From contig NZ_CP060398.1 in assembly GCF_015840915.1 (NCBI RefSeq), positions 124,001-188,000 on the forward strand: DNA of 64,000 nt, in the 5' to 3' direction. Every line of letters starts with the position of its first letter. The stretch's first letter is position 1. The stretch comes from Synechococcus sp. CBW1002 (GTDB taxonomy: Bacteria; Cyanobacteriota; Cyanobacteriia; PCC-6307; Cyanobiaceae). Made by a program: the position numbers and the translations under genes. Below are positions 28,095 through 38,416 of this stretch, piece by piece. Below the pieces are notes generated by a model. That model was not told the origin of the DNA and did no database searches. It worked only from the letters and a program-made list of their open reading frames with translations.

Positions 28095-29681
28095 TCAGAG
28101 GGTGACCGGATAGGCCTCCTGGACGCCGTTGATCGTGTGAATCGTCGCCAGCAGGCTGGGAGGGATCGGATCGTCGAGGCTGAGCACCATCACGGCATCG
28201 CCACGCACGATGCGGCGGCCCACCTGCATCGAGGCGATGTTGACGTTGTGCTCGCCCAGCAGCGATCCCAGCTGGCCAATGATGCCCGGCATGTCCCGGT
28301 GGCGGGTGAACAGCATGTGGTGGCTGGGAGCCACGTTCACCGGGAATTCGTCGATGGTGACCACCCGCAGTTCGCCATCGGCGAACACGGCACCGGTCAC
28401 ACAGTGATTGCCACTGGAACTGCGCGACACCAGCTGCAGGGACCCCCCGGCGAAGTCGCGGCTGCCATCGTCCTTCACCTCCAGCACGTGGATGCCACGG
28501 GCCTTGGCCTCGAGGCTGGCATTGACGTAGTTGATGCTGTCGCCCAGGGCGGTGGACAGCACCCCCTTGAGCGCCGCCACCACCAGGGGCTGGGCCGGAT
28601 GGGCCGCAAAGTCGCCCTGCAGCCGCACTTCCAGCTCGCTGATCTGGCCGCCGGCCAGCTGGCTGATCAGCTGACCCAGGGTTTCGGCCAGCTGCAGGTG
28701 GGGCTTGAGCTGCTCCATCACCTCAGCATTGAGGCCCGGGATGTTGACGGCGCTGCGGGCCGGCAGGCCCAGCAACACATCACGGATCTGCTCGGCCACG
28801 TCGATGGCCACGTTTTCCTGCGCCTCCTCGGTGGACGCCCCCAGGTGGGGCGTGAGGATCAGCCGTTCCTTCACCCCCCGCAACGGGGAATCGGCCACGA
28901 GGGGCTCCTTGGCGTACACATCCAGAGCGGCGCCGGCGATCACCCCCTGCTCCACCGCCTCCGCCAGGGCGGCCTCATCGACGATGCCGCCGCGGGCGCA
29001 GTTGACCAGTCGGGCCGTGGGTTTCATCGTGCGCAGCAGCTCCGCATTCACCAGGTTTTCGGTATCCGGCGTGCGGGGCAGGTGGAGGGTGATGTAGTCG
29101 GCCTCCGCAAACAGCTGGGGCAGAGGCAGCAGCTTCACCTGCATCTGCTGGGCCCGTTCGGCCGACACAAATGGGTCGTAGGCCACCACCTCCATGCCCA
29201 TCGCCCGCGCCACCCGGGCCACATGGGAACCGATCTTGCCGAGTCCCACCACGCCGAGCGTCTTCTTGTAGAGCTCGTTGCCCACGTACTTCTTGCGGTC
29301 CCAGCCGCCGGCCATGGTGCTGGCGTGGGCATGGGGCACATGACGCGAGAGCGACAGCAGCAGGGCCAGGGCCTGTTCGGCCGCCGCGATCGTGTTCCCC
29401 TCCGGTGAGTTCACCACCAGCACGCCGCGCTTGGTGGCGGCCGGCACATCGACGTTGTCGACGCCCACGCCGGCCCGACCGATGATCCGCAGCTTGTCGG
29501 CTGCCGCGATCACCTCCGCGGTGACCGTGGTGCCCGAACGGATCATCAGGGCGTCGTAGTCGCCGATGACCTGCTGCAGCTCCTCCGGCGACAGGCCCGT
29601 GCGCACATCCACCTGAGCCACCTGGGAGAGGATGTCGATCCCCGCCTGATCGATGGGATCGGAAACCAGAACCTTTGTCAT
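28095..29681 (-). CDS. serA: D-3-phosphoglycerate dehydrogenase
   Basis: SerA catalyses the first step of serine synthesis, oxidising 3-phosphoglycerate with NAD. The 528 residues show the catalytic domain ([26 protein letters not shown]), the NAD-binding segment [30 protein letters not shown], and the catalytic [14 protein letters not shown]. An intervening domain and an ACT domain ([25 protein letters not shown]), probably sensing serine, complete the long form. ATG at 29681 is the standard start; the frame upstream is out of keeping with the family. It is divergent from the membrane protein at 29807. Confidence 0.97.
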   Translation of the reverse strand: MTKVLVSDPIDQAGIDILSQVAQVDVRTGLSPEELQQVIGDYDALMIRSGTTVTAEVIAAADKLRIIGRAGVGVDNVDVPAATKRGVLVVNSPEGNTIAAAEQALALLLSLSRHVPHAHASTMAGGWDRKKYVGNELYKKTLGVVGLGKIGSHVARVARAMGMEVVAYDPFVSAERAQQMQVKLLPLPQLFAEADYITLHLPRTPDTENLVNAELLRTMKPTARLVNCARGGIVDEAALAEAVEQGVIAGAALDVYAKEPLVADSPLRGVKERLILTPHLGASTEEAQENVAIDVAEQIRDVLLGLPARSAVNIPGLNAEVMEQLKPHLQLAETLGQLISQLAGGQISELEVRLQGDFAAHPAQPLVVAALKGVLSTALGDSINYVNASLEAKARGIHVLEVKDDGSRDFAGGSLQLVSRSSSGNHCVTGAVFADGELRVVTIDEFPVNVAPSHHMLFTRHRDMPGIIGQLGSLLGEHNVNIASMQVGRRIVRGDAVMVLSLDDPIPPSLLATIHTINGVQEAYPVTL

Positions 29682-29806
29682 CACCCGGCGTGCGAAAGGG
29701 AGGCCCGCGGTGGCGAGAAGCGCGATGCCGTGGCCGGCGGTGCAGTGTAGTGAGCAGGGAGAATCAGACCGGTAACGCGTCGCCGCCAGTGGCGGGGAGA
29801 GACGGC

Positions 29807-30310
29807 ATGGCGACATGTGTGGTGGTGCTCAACGACCGCAAGCGGCTGCATCAGCTGCGGGATCGGCTGGCGGCCCTGTCAGCGCCTCCGGTGCTGCTGC
29901 TGGCGATCGGTGATGGGGAAGCGGATCTGGCGGGGGTGGAACGGCTGGATCCGGCAACCACCCGGCGGCGGCGTCAGCGGTCGATGGTCCGCTGGCTGCT
30001 GCCGTTCGGCTTCTTCGCGGGCTTCACCTTCACCTTCGTGGCGGATCTCGACACCTTCGCCTTCGCCGGTAGCTGGGGCAATCACCTGATCGGCGGCCTG
30101 CTGGGTCTGATTTCGGGCTGGATGGGCAGCTTCGCCGCCGCTGCCAGCGTGGCCTCCGACGACGACGACCGGATCCGCACCCTGCGCAACCGGGTGGGCG
30201 AGGGCCACTGGCTGCTGCTGGCCGAAACCCGCGGAGCCCAGGAACTCCCCTGGAGCGTGGTGCAACAGGCCAAGCCGATGGCCGTGATTCAGCTGGAGGA
30301 CAACTCCTGA
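29807..30310 (+). CDS. Conserved membrane protein of unknown function
   Basis: The gene encodes 167 residues. The N-terminal 60 residues are soluble (ATCVVVLNDRKRLHQLRDRLAAL) and end in Arg-rich TTRRRRQRS. Two hydrophobic segments follow (WLLPFGFFAGFTFTFVA and HLIGGLLGLISGWMGSFAAAA), then a soluble C-terminal part with DDDDRIRTLRNRVGEGHWLLL. I recognise no named family. ATG at 29807 is preferred to the upstream in-frame ATG at 29675, which overlaps serA. It is 43 bases upstream of the PSII S4 gene on the same strand. Confidence 0.7.
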   Translation: MATCVVVLNDRKRLHQLRDRLAALSAPPVLLLAIGDGEADLAGVERLDPATTRRRRQRSMVRWLLPFGFFAGFTFTFVADLDTFAFAGSWGNHLIGGLLGLISGWMGSFAAAASVASDDDDRIRTLRNRVGEGHWLLLAETRGAQELPWSVVQQAKPMAVIQLEDNS

Positions 30311-30353
30311 ACCCCTCGACAGCGCGTTCTCACAACTGATCCATCGAACCGCC

Positions 30354-31142
30354 ATGGTGTTGCCCCGCAAGGCCCTGCTCGAGGGCAGCCGTTATCCCGA
30401 GGCGCTGAACCCCCTGATCGATGCCGCCGAGCAGGCCCTGCGCACCTGGGAGCCGGTCTGGAGCGCCATCGTGGCCGCACCGGTCCGGGAAGAGGCCGAG
30501 CAGCGCCTCGGCGAACTGGCCGACCTGGATCTCCAGAGCTGGGGCGGCTTCGCGGGGGCAGAGCGGCGGCGGTTGCTGCTGCAGCGCCGCGAGGCGGTGC
30601 AGCCGATCAACAATCTGCCGGCGGGCCTGGCCGGCCTGGAGATCAGCGGCAACTTTCTGTTCGATCCCGCCTCGATCGACGACCTCCAGGCCGGCCTGCA
30701 GGCCGCCGGCCTGGAGGACCAGGAGCGCGGCGATCTCTGGTTGCGCGGCGACCGGGGGGGGCAAGCGGTGGTCACTGCGGCCGCAGCCGAAAGGCTGCAT
30801 GAGCAGCAGGGGCTGGTGCGCACGGTGGCGGTGCGTTTCGAGGCCCGGCCCCTCAACACCCTGCAATTGCCGACCCGACGCCAGCCGCGCCAGATCAGCG
30901 TGGTGGAGGCGTCGATGCGGCTTGATGCCGTGGGTTCGGCCGGGTTCGGGGTCTCCCGCAACCGCATGGCCGACGCGATCCGCCAGGGACTGGTGCGGCT
31001 CAACTGGCAACCGGTGAGCAGCCCCAGCAAGGAGCTGGCGCGAGGGGATCGGGTGCAGTGGCACAGCCGCGGTGAGCTGGAGATCCAGGCGGCCAGCCCC
31101 ACCCAGAGGGGTCGGATCCGGATCGGGCTGCTGCGCCGCTGA
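30354..31142 (+). CDS. Photosystem II S4-domain protein
   Basis: This 262-residue protein matches the cyanobacterial and plastid 'photosystem II S4 domain' family, related to YlmH RNA-binding proteins. The N-terminal two-thirds begin LPRKALLEGSRYPEALNPLIDAAEQAL. The C-terminal S4 RNA-binding domain is visible as VVEASMRLDAVGSAGFGVSRNRMADAIRQGLVRLNW, followed by LARGDRVQW. The photosystem II link comes from the family name; a role in RNA or ribosome-quality control is also possible. A tRNA gene follows 194 bases downstream. Confidence 0.87.
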   Translation: MVLPRKALLEGSRYPEALNPLIDAAEQALRTWEPVWSAIVAAPVREEAEQRLGELADLDLQSWGGFAGAERRRLLLQRREAVQPINNLPAGLAGLEISGNFLFDPASIDDLQAGLQAAGLEDQERGDLWLRGDRGGQAVVTAAAAERLHEQQGLVRTVAVRFEARPLNTLQLPTRRQPRQISVVEASMRLDAVGSAGFGVSRNRMADAIRQGLVRLNWQPVSSPSKELARGDRVQWHSRGELEIQAASPTQRGRIRIGLLRR

Positions 31143-31336
31143 GCCCATTGGTGGCTCGCCACGGCGATCGTTCCAGGTGAAGAGCAGCTCTGCGTGAAGA
31201 CAGCTGCACAGGCGATGCGCATCAAGGGTGTTGCGCGTCAGGGCCCAGTACTGCCGGCTGCTAAGTTACTGCCGCTGGAGACAAACCGCTCCCCCGGGAC
31301 CTCACCTTCCGGGCTGCTGCATCTTCCAACACCAAG

Positions 31337-31408
31337 GGGCGATTAGCTCAGAGGTAGAGCACTACCTTGACACGGTAGGAGTCACTGGTTCGATTCCAGT
31401 ATCGCCCA
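31337..31408 (+). tRNA. tRNA-Val (GAC)
   Basis: The cloverleaf is complete in 72 bases. The acceptor stem GGGCGAT pairs with ATCGCCC, followed by discriminator A. The anticodon stem CTACC/GGTAG holds the loop TTGACAC with anticodon GAC, and the T arm is ACTGG-TTCGATT-CCAGT. The CCA end is not encoded. It reads valine codons GUC and GUU and lies just upstream of murD. Confidence 0.97.
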
Positions 31409-31429
31409 TTTCTTTCCTTTACCCTTCCA

Positions 31430-32824
<1,395 letters not shown>

Positions 32825-32919
32825 CACCACCGTCAGGCCCCCGCACGCCATCAGCGGTCTGCACGCCATGATCCCTTCGCCATCTCCGTCCGCGCCCTGA
32901 ATCGCGGCAGCCGCCCGCC

Positions 32920-33375
32920 ATGGCCCACTGGTTGATGAAGAGCGAACCCGACGTTTACGGGATCGACCATCTGGCACGGGAGGGGAGCACCCTCTGGGAC
33001 GGGATCCGCAACTACCAGGCCCGCAACTTCATGCGCAGCATGGAGGTGGGCGATCGAGCCTTCTTCTATCACTCCAATGCCAGACCGCCGGGCATCGTGG
33101 GCCTGATGGAGGTGATCGAAACCGGCCTCACCGATCCGAGTCAGTTTGATCCAGCCTCCAAATACTTCGATCCGAACAGCAGGCGCGAGGCTCCTCGCTG
33201 GGACTGCGTCCGGCTCGGGTACCTCTGCACCTATCCCCGCCTGCTGAGCCTGGAGGCGTTGCGCGACGAGTTCAGCGCGGAAGAGCTGGGGGTGGTGAAG
33301 CGAGGCAACCGGCTCTCGATCCTGCCGGTGCCGGAGGCCTCAGCCACTCGCCTGCTGGCGCTGCTGGAAGGCTGA
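32920..33375 (+). CDS. EVE-domain protein
   Basis: EVE domains belong to the PUA-like fold and are thought to bind modified nucleotides in RNA or DNA. The 151 residues begin with the typical MAHWLMKSEPDVYGIDHL, followed by WDGIRNYQARNFMRSMEVGDRAFFYHSN and GIVGLMEVIE, with an aromatic-rich binding cage expected in this segment. The C-terminus has VKRGNRLSILPVPEASA. The molecular target is not known from the sequence. It lies 95 bases after murD. Confidence 0.93.
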   Translation: MAHWLMKSEPDVYGIDHLAREGSTLWDGIRNYQARNFMRSMEVGDRAFFYHSNARPPGIVGLMEVIETGLTDPSQFDPASKYFDPNSRREAPRWDCVRLGYLCTYPRLLSLEALRDEFSAEELGVVKRGNRLSILPVPEASATRLLALLEG

Positions 33376-33453
33376 GGGCTGGAGCCTGACCGGCGCTAAC
33401 TGCTTGCAGTGAGCAACGACGCTGCAGGCAGTCAGTGATCAGAGGCAGCGAAT

Positions 33454-33729
33454 TCAGAGGCGTCGAATCGGAGCTGCGCGGCGCACCGGCTCGTTCGCCA
33501 GCAGGGGCTTGCTGAAGCTGTTCTGCCCCGGAAACAGGTTGGCCAGGTAGCAGCGGGTCACTTCCCGGCTCTGCACGCCGTTCTGCACCAGAAAACCGGC
33601 CAGGGCGGCCTGAAACAGCCGGTACTGGTCCCAGTTGGGATGGCACTCAATGAAGCCACGCATGGCCGAGAGCAGAGCCTCGGGCACCTCGGCCCGCAGG
33701 CTCACCGTGCCACTGGCCTCCTGCTCCAT
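33454..33729 (-). CDS. DUF2811-family protein
   Basis: This small cyanobacterial protein of unknown function has the core SLRAEVPEALLSAMRGFIECHPNWDQYRLFQAALAGFLVQNG followed by VTRCYLANLF, which matches the DUF2811 pattern as I recall it. ATG at 33729 gives 91 residues, the family core plus a short basic tail (VRRAAPIRRL). An in-frame ATG at 33771 and the longer frame to 33810 are alternatives. The helical composition suggests a small regulatory or binding protein. No DNA-binding motif is evident. Confidence 0.7.
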   Translation of the reverse strand: MEQEASGTVSLRAEVPEALLSAMRGFIECHPNWDQYRLFQAALAGFLVQNGVQSREVTRCYLANLFPGQNSFSKPLLANEPVRRAAPIRRL

Positions 33730-34162
33730 CTGCAGCCCCACCCCTGCTCCTGACTCCACGGCATACCGCATGCGATTGCTCCCCCTGACACGGACACCAG
33801 TTCCCCACATCCCAGGGTCCCCGTCAAATGGCTGCAGCGGGATGGCCAGGCAGGAATCCCAACCTGAGACAGCTTGCGGGGCAAGGGATGTCGCATCCGT
33901 TGCGCGGAAGCACCGCTGGACCGAGCCCCGCCGGCCAAAGCGTCAAGGGACAAACGGAGGCGGGCGGGTTTTCCCCAGGGCGGGGCGGCCAGCATCGCTT
34001 CGGGATCCAGGCTTGTGGAAAACCCCGGGAAAGGGGTGGTCAGTCTGCGGAATCAACCGGCTGAACCGGACGCATCAGCAGTGCTGATCAGCAGGGAAAC
34101 CGCCACCGGTCTTAAAGACTGAGCCGCGCTGCGGGGGGAGGCGATGACGGCAGCCGCGCCCT
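33730..34162. other. Gene-poor stretch with one palindrome
   Basis: I see no convincing gene in these 430 bases; the open frames are short and of shadow composition. It holds an inverted repeat at 34074-34088 (ATCAGCA, one base, TGCTGAT) and GC-rich runs. The DUF2811 promoter should be near 33730-33830. Confidence 0.4.
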
Positions 34163-34546
34163 TCAGATCAGCCCCTGCAGGGGGGCCTCCAGCGGAACCA
34201 GGGCAGCGGCGAAAGCGGCGGCGGCGGCAGCGGACCAGGCTCCTTCCAGACCACGCTGGCCATCGTCAGGGCTCAGCACGAAGCGCAGACTCCACGCGGT
34301 CCGGTCTCCCTCCAGGGACATCCACAGCGGGCCGCGCTCCCACTCCAGCTCAATCGCCTCCTCATCCAGCAACTGATCGGTGAGGGCGCCGTGCTGGGCC
34401 GTGAGGGTGGCGATGCCCTGCAGCAGGGCCAGGGCCTCTGGAGCCCTCAGCTCGGCAGCCCAATCGGTGGAACCCACCAGAAGCACAAAGGGGTGGCGGG
34501 CTGGATCCAGGACCAGCCGCCACCCCTGCGCATCCTCGACCCGCAT
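34163..34546 (-). CDS. DUF1818-family protein
   Basis: The gene encodes 127 residues. The pattern GWRLVLDPARHPFVLLVGSTDWAAEL, then LMDEE-like LLDEEAIELEWERGPLWMSLEGDRTAWSLRFVL, matches the cyanobacterial DUF1818 family, whose function is unknown. There is no signal or membrane segment. It starts 8 bases after rpoZ, so it is very probably in the same operon and shares its growth-linked expression. Confidence 0.8.
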   Translation of the reverse strand: MRVEDAQGWRLVLDPARHPFVLLVGSTDWAAELRAPEALALLQGIATLTAQHGALTDQLLDEEAIELEWERGPLWMSLEGDRTAWSLRFVLSPDDGQRGLEGAWSAAAAAAFAAALVPLEAPLQGLI

Positions 34547-34554
34547 GGCCGCAA

Positions 34555-34785
34555 TCAGCCAGGCAACAGATCGGGCTGGTCCTGTTCGTCGCTCAGCTCA
34601 ATGATGGCGCGTTGCACGGGCTTCACCATCGACTCATCGAGGAGGCCGTCAAAATCGTCGAAGCGACGCTGCTTGGCCCGGAAGGCGATTCGGACGGTGG
34701 TGAGGTAGCGGTTACTGGAGTGGCGGATCAAACTTTCCCCCCTCTGGGCCAGTTCCTTGGCGTTGAGTTCCACACCGAGCTGCAT
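34555..34785 (-). CDS. rpoZ: RNA polymerase omega subunit
   Basis: Omega helps assemble the RNA polymerase core. The 76 residues carry the cyanobacterial omega pattern [25 protein letters not shown] and the very conserved end [23 protein letters not shown]. It is divergent from the Hsp70-like gene, with 61 bases between the start codons, which must hold both promoters. Confidence 0.93.
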   Translation of the reverse strand: MQLGVELNAKELAQRGESLIRHSSNRYLTTVRIAFRAKQRRFDDFDGLLDESMVKPVQRAIIELSDEQDQPDLLPG

Positions 34786-34846
34786 GTCAATTCCACTCCT
34801 GATCAGCCGAATCTAAGCGAGCGTCTCGCCGCGCCATCCTGGCTGC

Positions 34847-36430
34847 ATGACCGGCACCCTTGCGATCGACCTGGGCAGCAGCACCACCGTGGTGGCCTGG
34901 CAGCCCGATCACGGCCCGCCAACGCTTCTCGAACTCGCTCCCTACGCCTGCGGTGATCCTGTCGTGGTGCCGAGCCTGCTCTGGCTCGCGGCCGCCGACA
35001 GTCCCCGTCCCCTGATCGGCCGCCAGGTGCTTGAGGCGGGCCTGGCCGCCGATTCCAGCCCCAGCCTCTGCCGCGACTTCAAGCGCCTGATCGGCTCCGG
35101 CGACACTGTGCCATCCCAGGAGAACGCAGCAATGCTGCTCAGCCCGGAGCAGGCGGGTGAGCGCCTGCTGCAGGCCCTCTGGGCAGCCCTGCCGGCCGGG
35201 ATCGAGCCACGCCGGCTGGTGCTCACCGCCCCGATCGAGAGCTACCGCGGCTACCGGCGCTGGCTGCAGGAGATCAGCACCAACCTGGCGGTGGAGGAGG
35301 TGGCCCTGGTGGACGAGCCCACGGCTGCGGCGATCGGCTGTGGCCTGAGCCCCGGCAGCCGCGTGCTGGTGGTGGACCTCGGCGGCGGCACGATCGATCT
35401 CTCGCTGGTGGCGCTGGAGGGGGGGGAAGGGCGAGCCGCACCGATCGCCCAGCTGCTGCGCTTTGCGGGCCGCAGCCTCGAGGATGGGCGTCAGGCCCTG
35501 CGCTGCGCCCGGGTGATCGGCAAGGCGGGACTGGCCCTGGGGGGCCGGGACATCGATCGCTGGATCGCCGATCTGCTCCATCCCGGCGGCGCCAGCGACA
35601 GCAGCCTGCTGGCAGTGGCCGAGCGCCTCAAATGCCGGCTCAGCGAAGCCGAGGAGGCCCTCGAGATCTGGTGTCCTCCGCAGGCCCCCCTCCAGCCCCT
35701 GCGCCTGAGCCGACAACAGCTTGATCAGCTGCTCGAGGAGCGGGGCCTGCTGCTGCAACTGGACGACCTGCTCGAGCAGGTGCTGGCGGCGGCCCGGCGG
35801 GAGGGCGGCGGCGGCGACAGCCTCCAGGGGGGCCTTGGGAACGGCATTGCCGCCGTGCTGCCGGTGGGCGGCAGCAGCCGCATACCCCGAATTCGCCGCT
35901 GGCTGCAAGAGCATTGCGGCACCATTCCCCTGCGCGATGAACGCCCCGTGGAAGCGGTGGTGCTGGGGGCCCTCGCCCTCACGCCGGGGGTGCAGATCCG
36001 CGATGTTCTCGCCCAGGGTGTGAGCCTGCGCTGCTGGGACCGGCGCAGCAATCGACATCACTGGCATCCACTGTTCGTGACGGGCCAGGCCTGGCCCACC
36101 AGCGAGCCCCTGGAGCTGGTGCTGGCCTGCAGCCGTGACGGGCAGTCCTGCCTGGAGCTGGTGCTGGGGGAACCCCAGCCGCAGCAACGTTCCGAGGTGG
36201 TCTTCCGAGACGGCCTGCCTGTGCTGCGGCCCCGGCAGGCCGGGGCCGCGACCGTTCGCCCCTGGCCCCAGCAACCCAGCCCCCTGTCGCTCGATCCCCC
36301 CGGCCAGCGGGGCGAAGACCGTCTGCGGCTGCGCCTGTGGATCGATGCAGCGGGTCAACTGCAGCTCGAAGGAACGGATCTTCGCAGCCAGGCGCCAGTG
36401 GAGCCGCGCAGCCTCGGAATCGTGCGCTGA
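34847..36430 (+). CDS. Hsp70-like ATPase, divergent
   Basis: The 527 residues have an actin/Hsp70-type nucleotide-binding domain: phosphate 1 motif LAIDLGSSTTVVAW, connecting segment VDEPTAAAIGCG, phosphate 2 motif VVDLGGGTIDLSLV, and a later VLPVGGSSRIPRIRRWL. The C-terminal 150 residues do not resemble the normal peptide-binding domain and lack an EEVD-type end. It is therefore a specialised Hsp70-like protein, not DnaK. It is followed 97 bases later by a membrane-anchored unknown, which may act with it. The client is unknown. Confidence 0.85.
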   Translation: MTGTLAIDLGSSTTVVAWQPDHGPPTLLELAPYACGDPVVVPSLLWLAAADSPRPLIGRQVLEAGLAADSSPSLCRDFKRLIGSGDTVPSQENAAMLLSPEQAGERLLQALWAALPAGIEPRRLVLTAPIESYRGYRRWLQEISTNLAVEEVALVDEPTAAAIGCGLSPGSRVLVVDLGGGTIDLSLVALEGGEGRAAPIAQLLRFAGRSLEDGRQALRCARVIGKAGLALGGRDIDRWIADLLHPGGASDSSLLAVAERLKCRLSEAEEALEIWCPPQAPLQPLRLSRQQLDQLLEERGLLLQLDDLLEQVLAAARREGGGGDSLQGGLGNGIAAVLPVGGSSRIPRIRRWLQEHCGTIPLRDERPVEAVVLGALALTPGVQIRDVLAQGVSLRCWDRRSNRHHWHPLFVTGQAWPTSEPLELVLACSRDGQSCLELVLGEPQPQQRSEVVFRDGLPVLRPRQAGAATVRPWPQQPSPLSLDPPGQRGEDRLRLRLWIDAAGQLQLEGTDLRSQAPVEPRSLGIVR

Positions 36431-36527
36431 GGGAGGCCCAACCCAGGTGGACGACATCGGGGCTGCCCCCTCCAGGCGTTGAGGCGGCCCTCAGGTCCAT
36501 AGAAAGGTTCCAGTTCTTGGTCTGTAC

Positions 36528-37355
36528 TTGGCCATCCGCCGCCACCGGCTGCCGCGTGTCTGGCTGGCGATCACCCTCGGGCTGGTGGCCACCGCCGTGG
36601 GGGTGGCCCGTTGGTGGGAAGGCGAGCTGCCAAAACGGCTGGCAGATGCCTCTCAGCGCGGCGACCTCGATGCCTGCCTGCGGTACAGCGAGCAGCTCTC
36701 AGCCCTGCAGTGGATGGCCGGCCGGGCCCCCCTGGAGCAGGGCCAGTGCCGTCGGCTCAAGGCTCGCCAGCTCTGGGAGCAGGAGAACTGGTCCGAGGCC
36801 CTGGCCCTGCAGCTGCAGCTCGTCAACTCCGCCGCTGGCGGCCCCGCCGATCGCAAGGAGCTGCAGACCTGGCAGGAGGAGCTCCGCCGCCGCGCCCTCA
36901 CCCTGTTCCGGGATGGCGATCTGGAAGGAGCCCTGACGGTGCTGGCCGCCATGGGCGAAGAACGTCGCGAGAACGGCACCGCCCTGGGGGACAGCCTGCG
37001 CGAGCAATGGAACCGCAACCGTCTGCAGCTGGAACGGGCACGCCAGCTGGCCGAACGGCAGCGCTGGTGGGAGGCCCTCGATGCCCTCAACCGCATCGAC
37101 CATCCCTGGTGGAAGCAGGAAAGCAAGGCCGTTCGCGAGGAGGTCGACGCGGGTGTGAAAAACCTGGCTGGTGCCGACAAGGAGCACGACAGCCACGGAG
37201 ATCTCCCCCACACGGTGCCCACCGACAAGCTCGATGCCCTGGTGCAGAAGCGGATCGCCGCCGGGGTGGATGAGTGGAATGCCTTCGAGCAGGCCTGCCA
37301 GGAACTGGGGGGCCAGATTGTCGAAGCGGGTCCGGAATCCGCCTGTCAGCGCTGA
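36528..37355 (+). CDS. Membrane-anchored helical protein of unknown function
   Basis: The 275 residues begin with a membrane anchor (VWLAITLGLVATAVGVARWW), followed by Arg/Glu/Leu-rich helices resembling TPR or coiled-coil repeats (for example LDACLRYSEQLSALQWMAGRAPLEQGQCRRLKARQLWE). I do not recognise the family. The start used is TTG at 36528, the codon that places the basic residues RRHRLPR before the anchor; no ATG fits well. It follows the Hsp70-like gene on the same strand, and many cyanobacterial Hsp70-like proteins have such partners, so joint action is possible. Confidence 0.68.
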   Translation: MAIRRHRLPRVWLAITLGLVATAVGVARWWEGELPKRLADASQRGDLDACLRYSEQLSALQWMAGRAPLEQGQCRRLKARQLWEQENWSEALALQLQLVNSAAGGPADRKELQTWQEELRRRALTLFRDGDLEGALTVLAAMGEERRENGTALGDSLREQWNRNRLQLERARQLAERQRWWEALDALNRIDHPWWKQESKAVREEVDAGVKNLAGADKEHDSHGDLPHTVPTDKLDALVQKRIAAGVDEWNAFEQACQELGGQIVEAGPESACQR

Positions 37356-37449
37356 ATCACTGCCGCATCTGCAGGGCATCCCACCAGGGCTGCATGACAG
37401 GATGGGCGGCCGAAGTTGTTCTCCCGATGGGCCGTAAGGCCCAGAGCCC

Positions 37450-37668
37450 ATGCAGCCAGGCGATCCGGTCAGCGTCAGCAGCAGCGTGGTGGTGTTCCAC
37501 CATCCCCAGCACCGGGGGCAAGCCTTCGATCTGAAGGGACAGCAGGGGGAAGTGGTCAGCGTGCTGAACGACTGGAAAGGCCGGCCGATCAGCCCGACCC
37601 TGCCGGTGATCGTGGCCTTCGGCAAGTTCCGCGCCCACTTCCGCAGCGACGAACTCTCGCCGGCCTGA
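37450..37668 (+). CDS. ftrV: Ferredoxin-thioredoxin reductase, variable subunit
   Basis: FtrV supports the catalytic subunit that passes electrons from ferredoxin to thioredoxin, linking light to enzyme activity. The 72 residues fold as a small SH3-like barrel: PGDPVSVSSSVVVFHHPQHRGQAFDLKGQQGEVVSVLNDWKGRPISPTLPVIVAF, with the family end FRAHFRSDEL. The catalytic subunit gene is not in the window. It converges on pyrR, 18 bases away. Confidence 0.95.
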   Translation: MQPGDPVSVSSSVVVFHHPQHRGQAFDLKGQQGEVVSVLNDWKGRPISPTLPVIVAFGKFRAHFRSDELSPA

Positions 37669-37686
37669 GGTCTCTGGCTTCAGGCG

Positions 37687-38277
37687 TCAGGCGTCAGGCG
37701 CCAGCAGGTAAACCCCCTCGTGACCATCGATCGCACGGAGGCAGAGCTGGATGCTTTCCAATCGACGGGTCGGCACCAGCCGGCCGCAGAAATCCGGTTG
37801 AATCGGCAGTTCCCGGTGGCCCCGATCCACCATGACCAGCAGGCTCACCCGCCGCGGTCGGCCCCAGGCCTGCAGGGCTTCCAGGGCCGCGCGCACGGTG
37901 CGGCCGGTGAAGATCACATCGTCCACCAGCACCACATCTCGATCCTCCAGGCCACCGGCGGGCAGCTGGGTGGCTTCCACCAGTCGCGTGCCGACCCGAT
38001 CGAGATCATCGCGGTGAAACGTGGGATCGAGGCTGCCCTGATCGATCGGATGGCCGCAGCGCTGCTCAAGCCGTTCCGCCAGGACACGGGCCAGGGCCAC
38101 GCCACGGGTGGGAATGCCGAGCAGAAGCAGGGCCCGGCTGTCATCGGTGCGCTCCAGCACCTGGGAGGCGAGACGATCGATCGTGCGGCCCAGGTCCTGG
38201 GAGGAGAGCAGTTCCCGGCGGCCGCCGGCCTGATCAGCCTGGGTCGCGGCGATGGCCTCTGCAGGCAGGGGTTCCAT
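37687..38277 (-). CDS. pyrR: PyrR-type pyrimidine regulator / uracil phosphoribosyltransferase
   Basis: PyrR proteins bind pyr mRNA in some bacteria and have uracil phosphoribosyltransferase activity. The 196 residues show LLLGIPTRGVALARVLAERL and the PRPP-binding loop VVLVDDVIFTGRTVRAAL, followed by VSLLVMVDRGHRELPIQPDFCGR. Whether it still regulates RNA here cannot be told from the protein. A 12-base palindrome lies immediately upstream of its ATG. Its last codons contain three tandem copies of a seven-base unit (37681-37701). It is divergent from gpmI. Confidence 0.92.
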   Translation of the reverse strand: MEPLPAEAIAATQADQAGGRRELLSSQDLGRTIDRLASQVLERTDDSRALLLLGIPTRGVALARVLAERLEQRCGHPIDQGSLDPTFHRDDLDRVGTRLVEATQLPAGGLEDRDVVLVDDVIFTGRTVRAALEALQAWGRPRRVSLLVMVDRGHRELPIQPDFCGRLVPTRRLESIQLCLRAIDGHEGVYLLAPDA

Positions 38278-38279
38278 GC

Positions 38280-38291
38280 TCAGACGTCTGA
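38280..38291 (-). promoter_or_regulatory. Palindrome at the pyrR start codon
   Basis: TCAGACGTCTGA is a perfect 12-base palindrome two bases before the pyrR ATG. Flanking CCAT and ATGG, the latter containing the start codon, can extend the hairpin with a small bulge. It could hide the start site or bind a protein; neither is shown. Confidence 0.45.
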
Positions 38292-38416
38292 TGGTTCACG
38301 CTAAGACAGGGGGTGTCGCCAAAGCCTGACGAAGCCGATCGCCTGTTGATGCGTGCTCGCAGAAGCGGAGTAGGCTGGGGTTGGTCAGAGATGTGTCGAC
38401 GATTGCGGATGTTCGG

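Noticed and set aside
28056-29408. A 450-codon plus-strand frame over serA
   Set aside because: It is the complement of a well-conserved dehydrogenase and shows no family pattern.
33828-34122. Short plus-strand frames in the gap after DUF2811
   Set aside because: They have shadow-like composition (Pro/Arg/Gly) and no start or family support.
34787-36457. A 556-codon open frame on the minus strand opposite the Hsp70-like gene
   Set aside because: It lies entirely over a recognisable ATPase with conserved motifs; the composition (Gln/Ala/His/Arg-rich) is that of a shadow.
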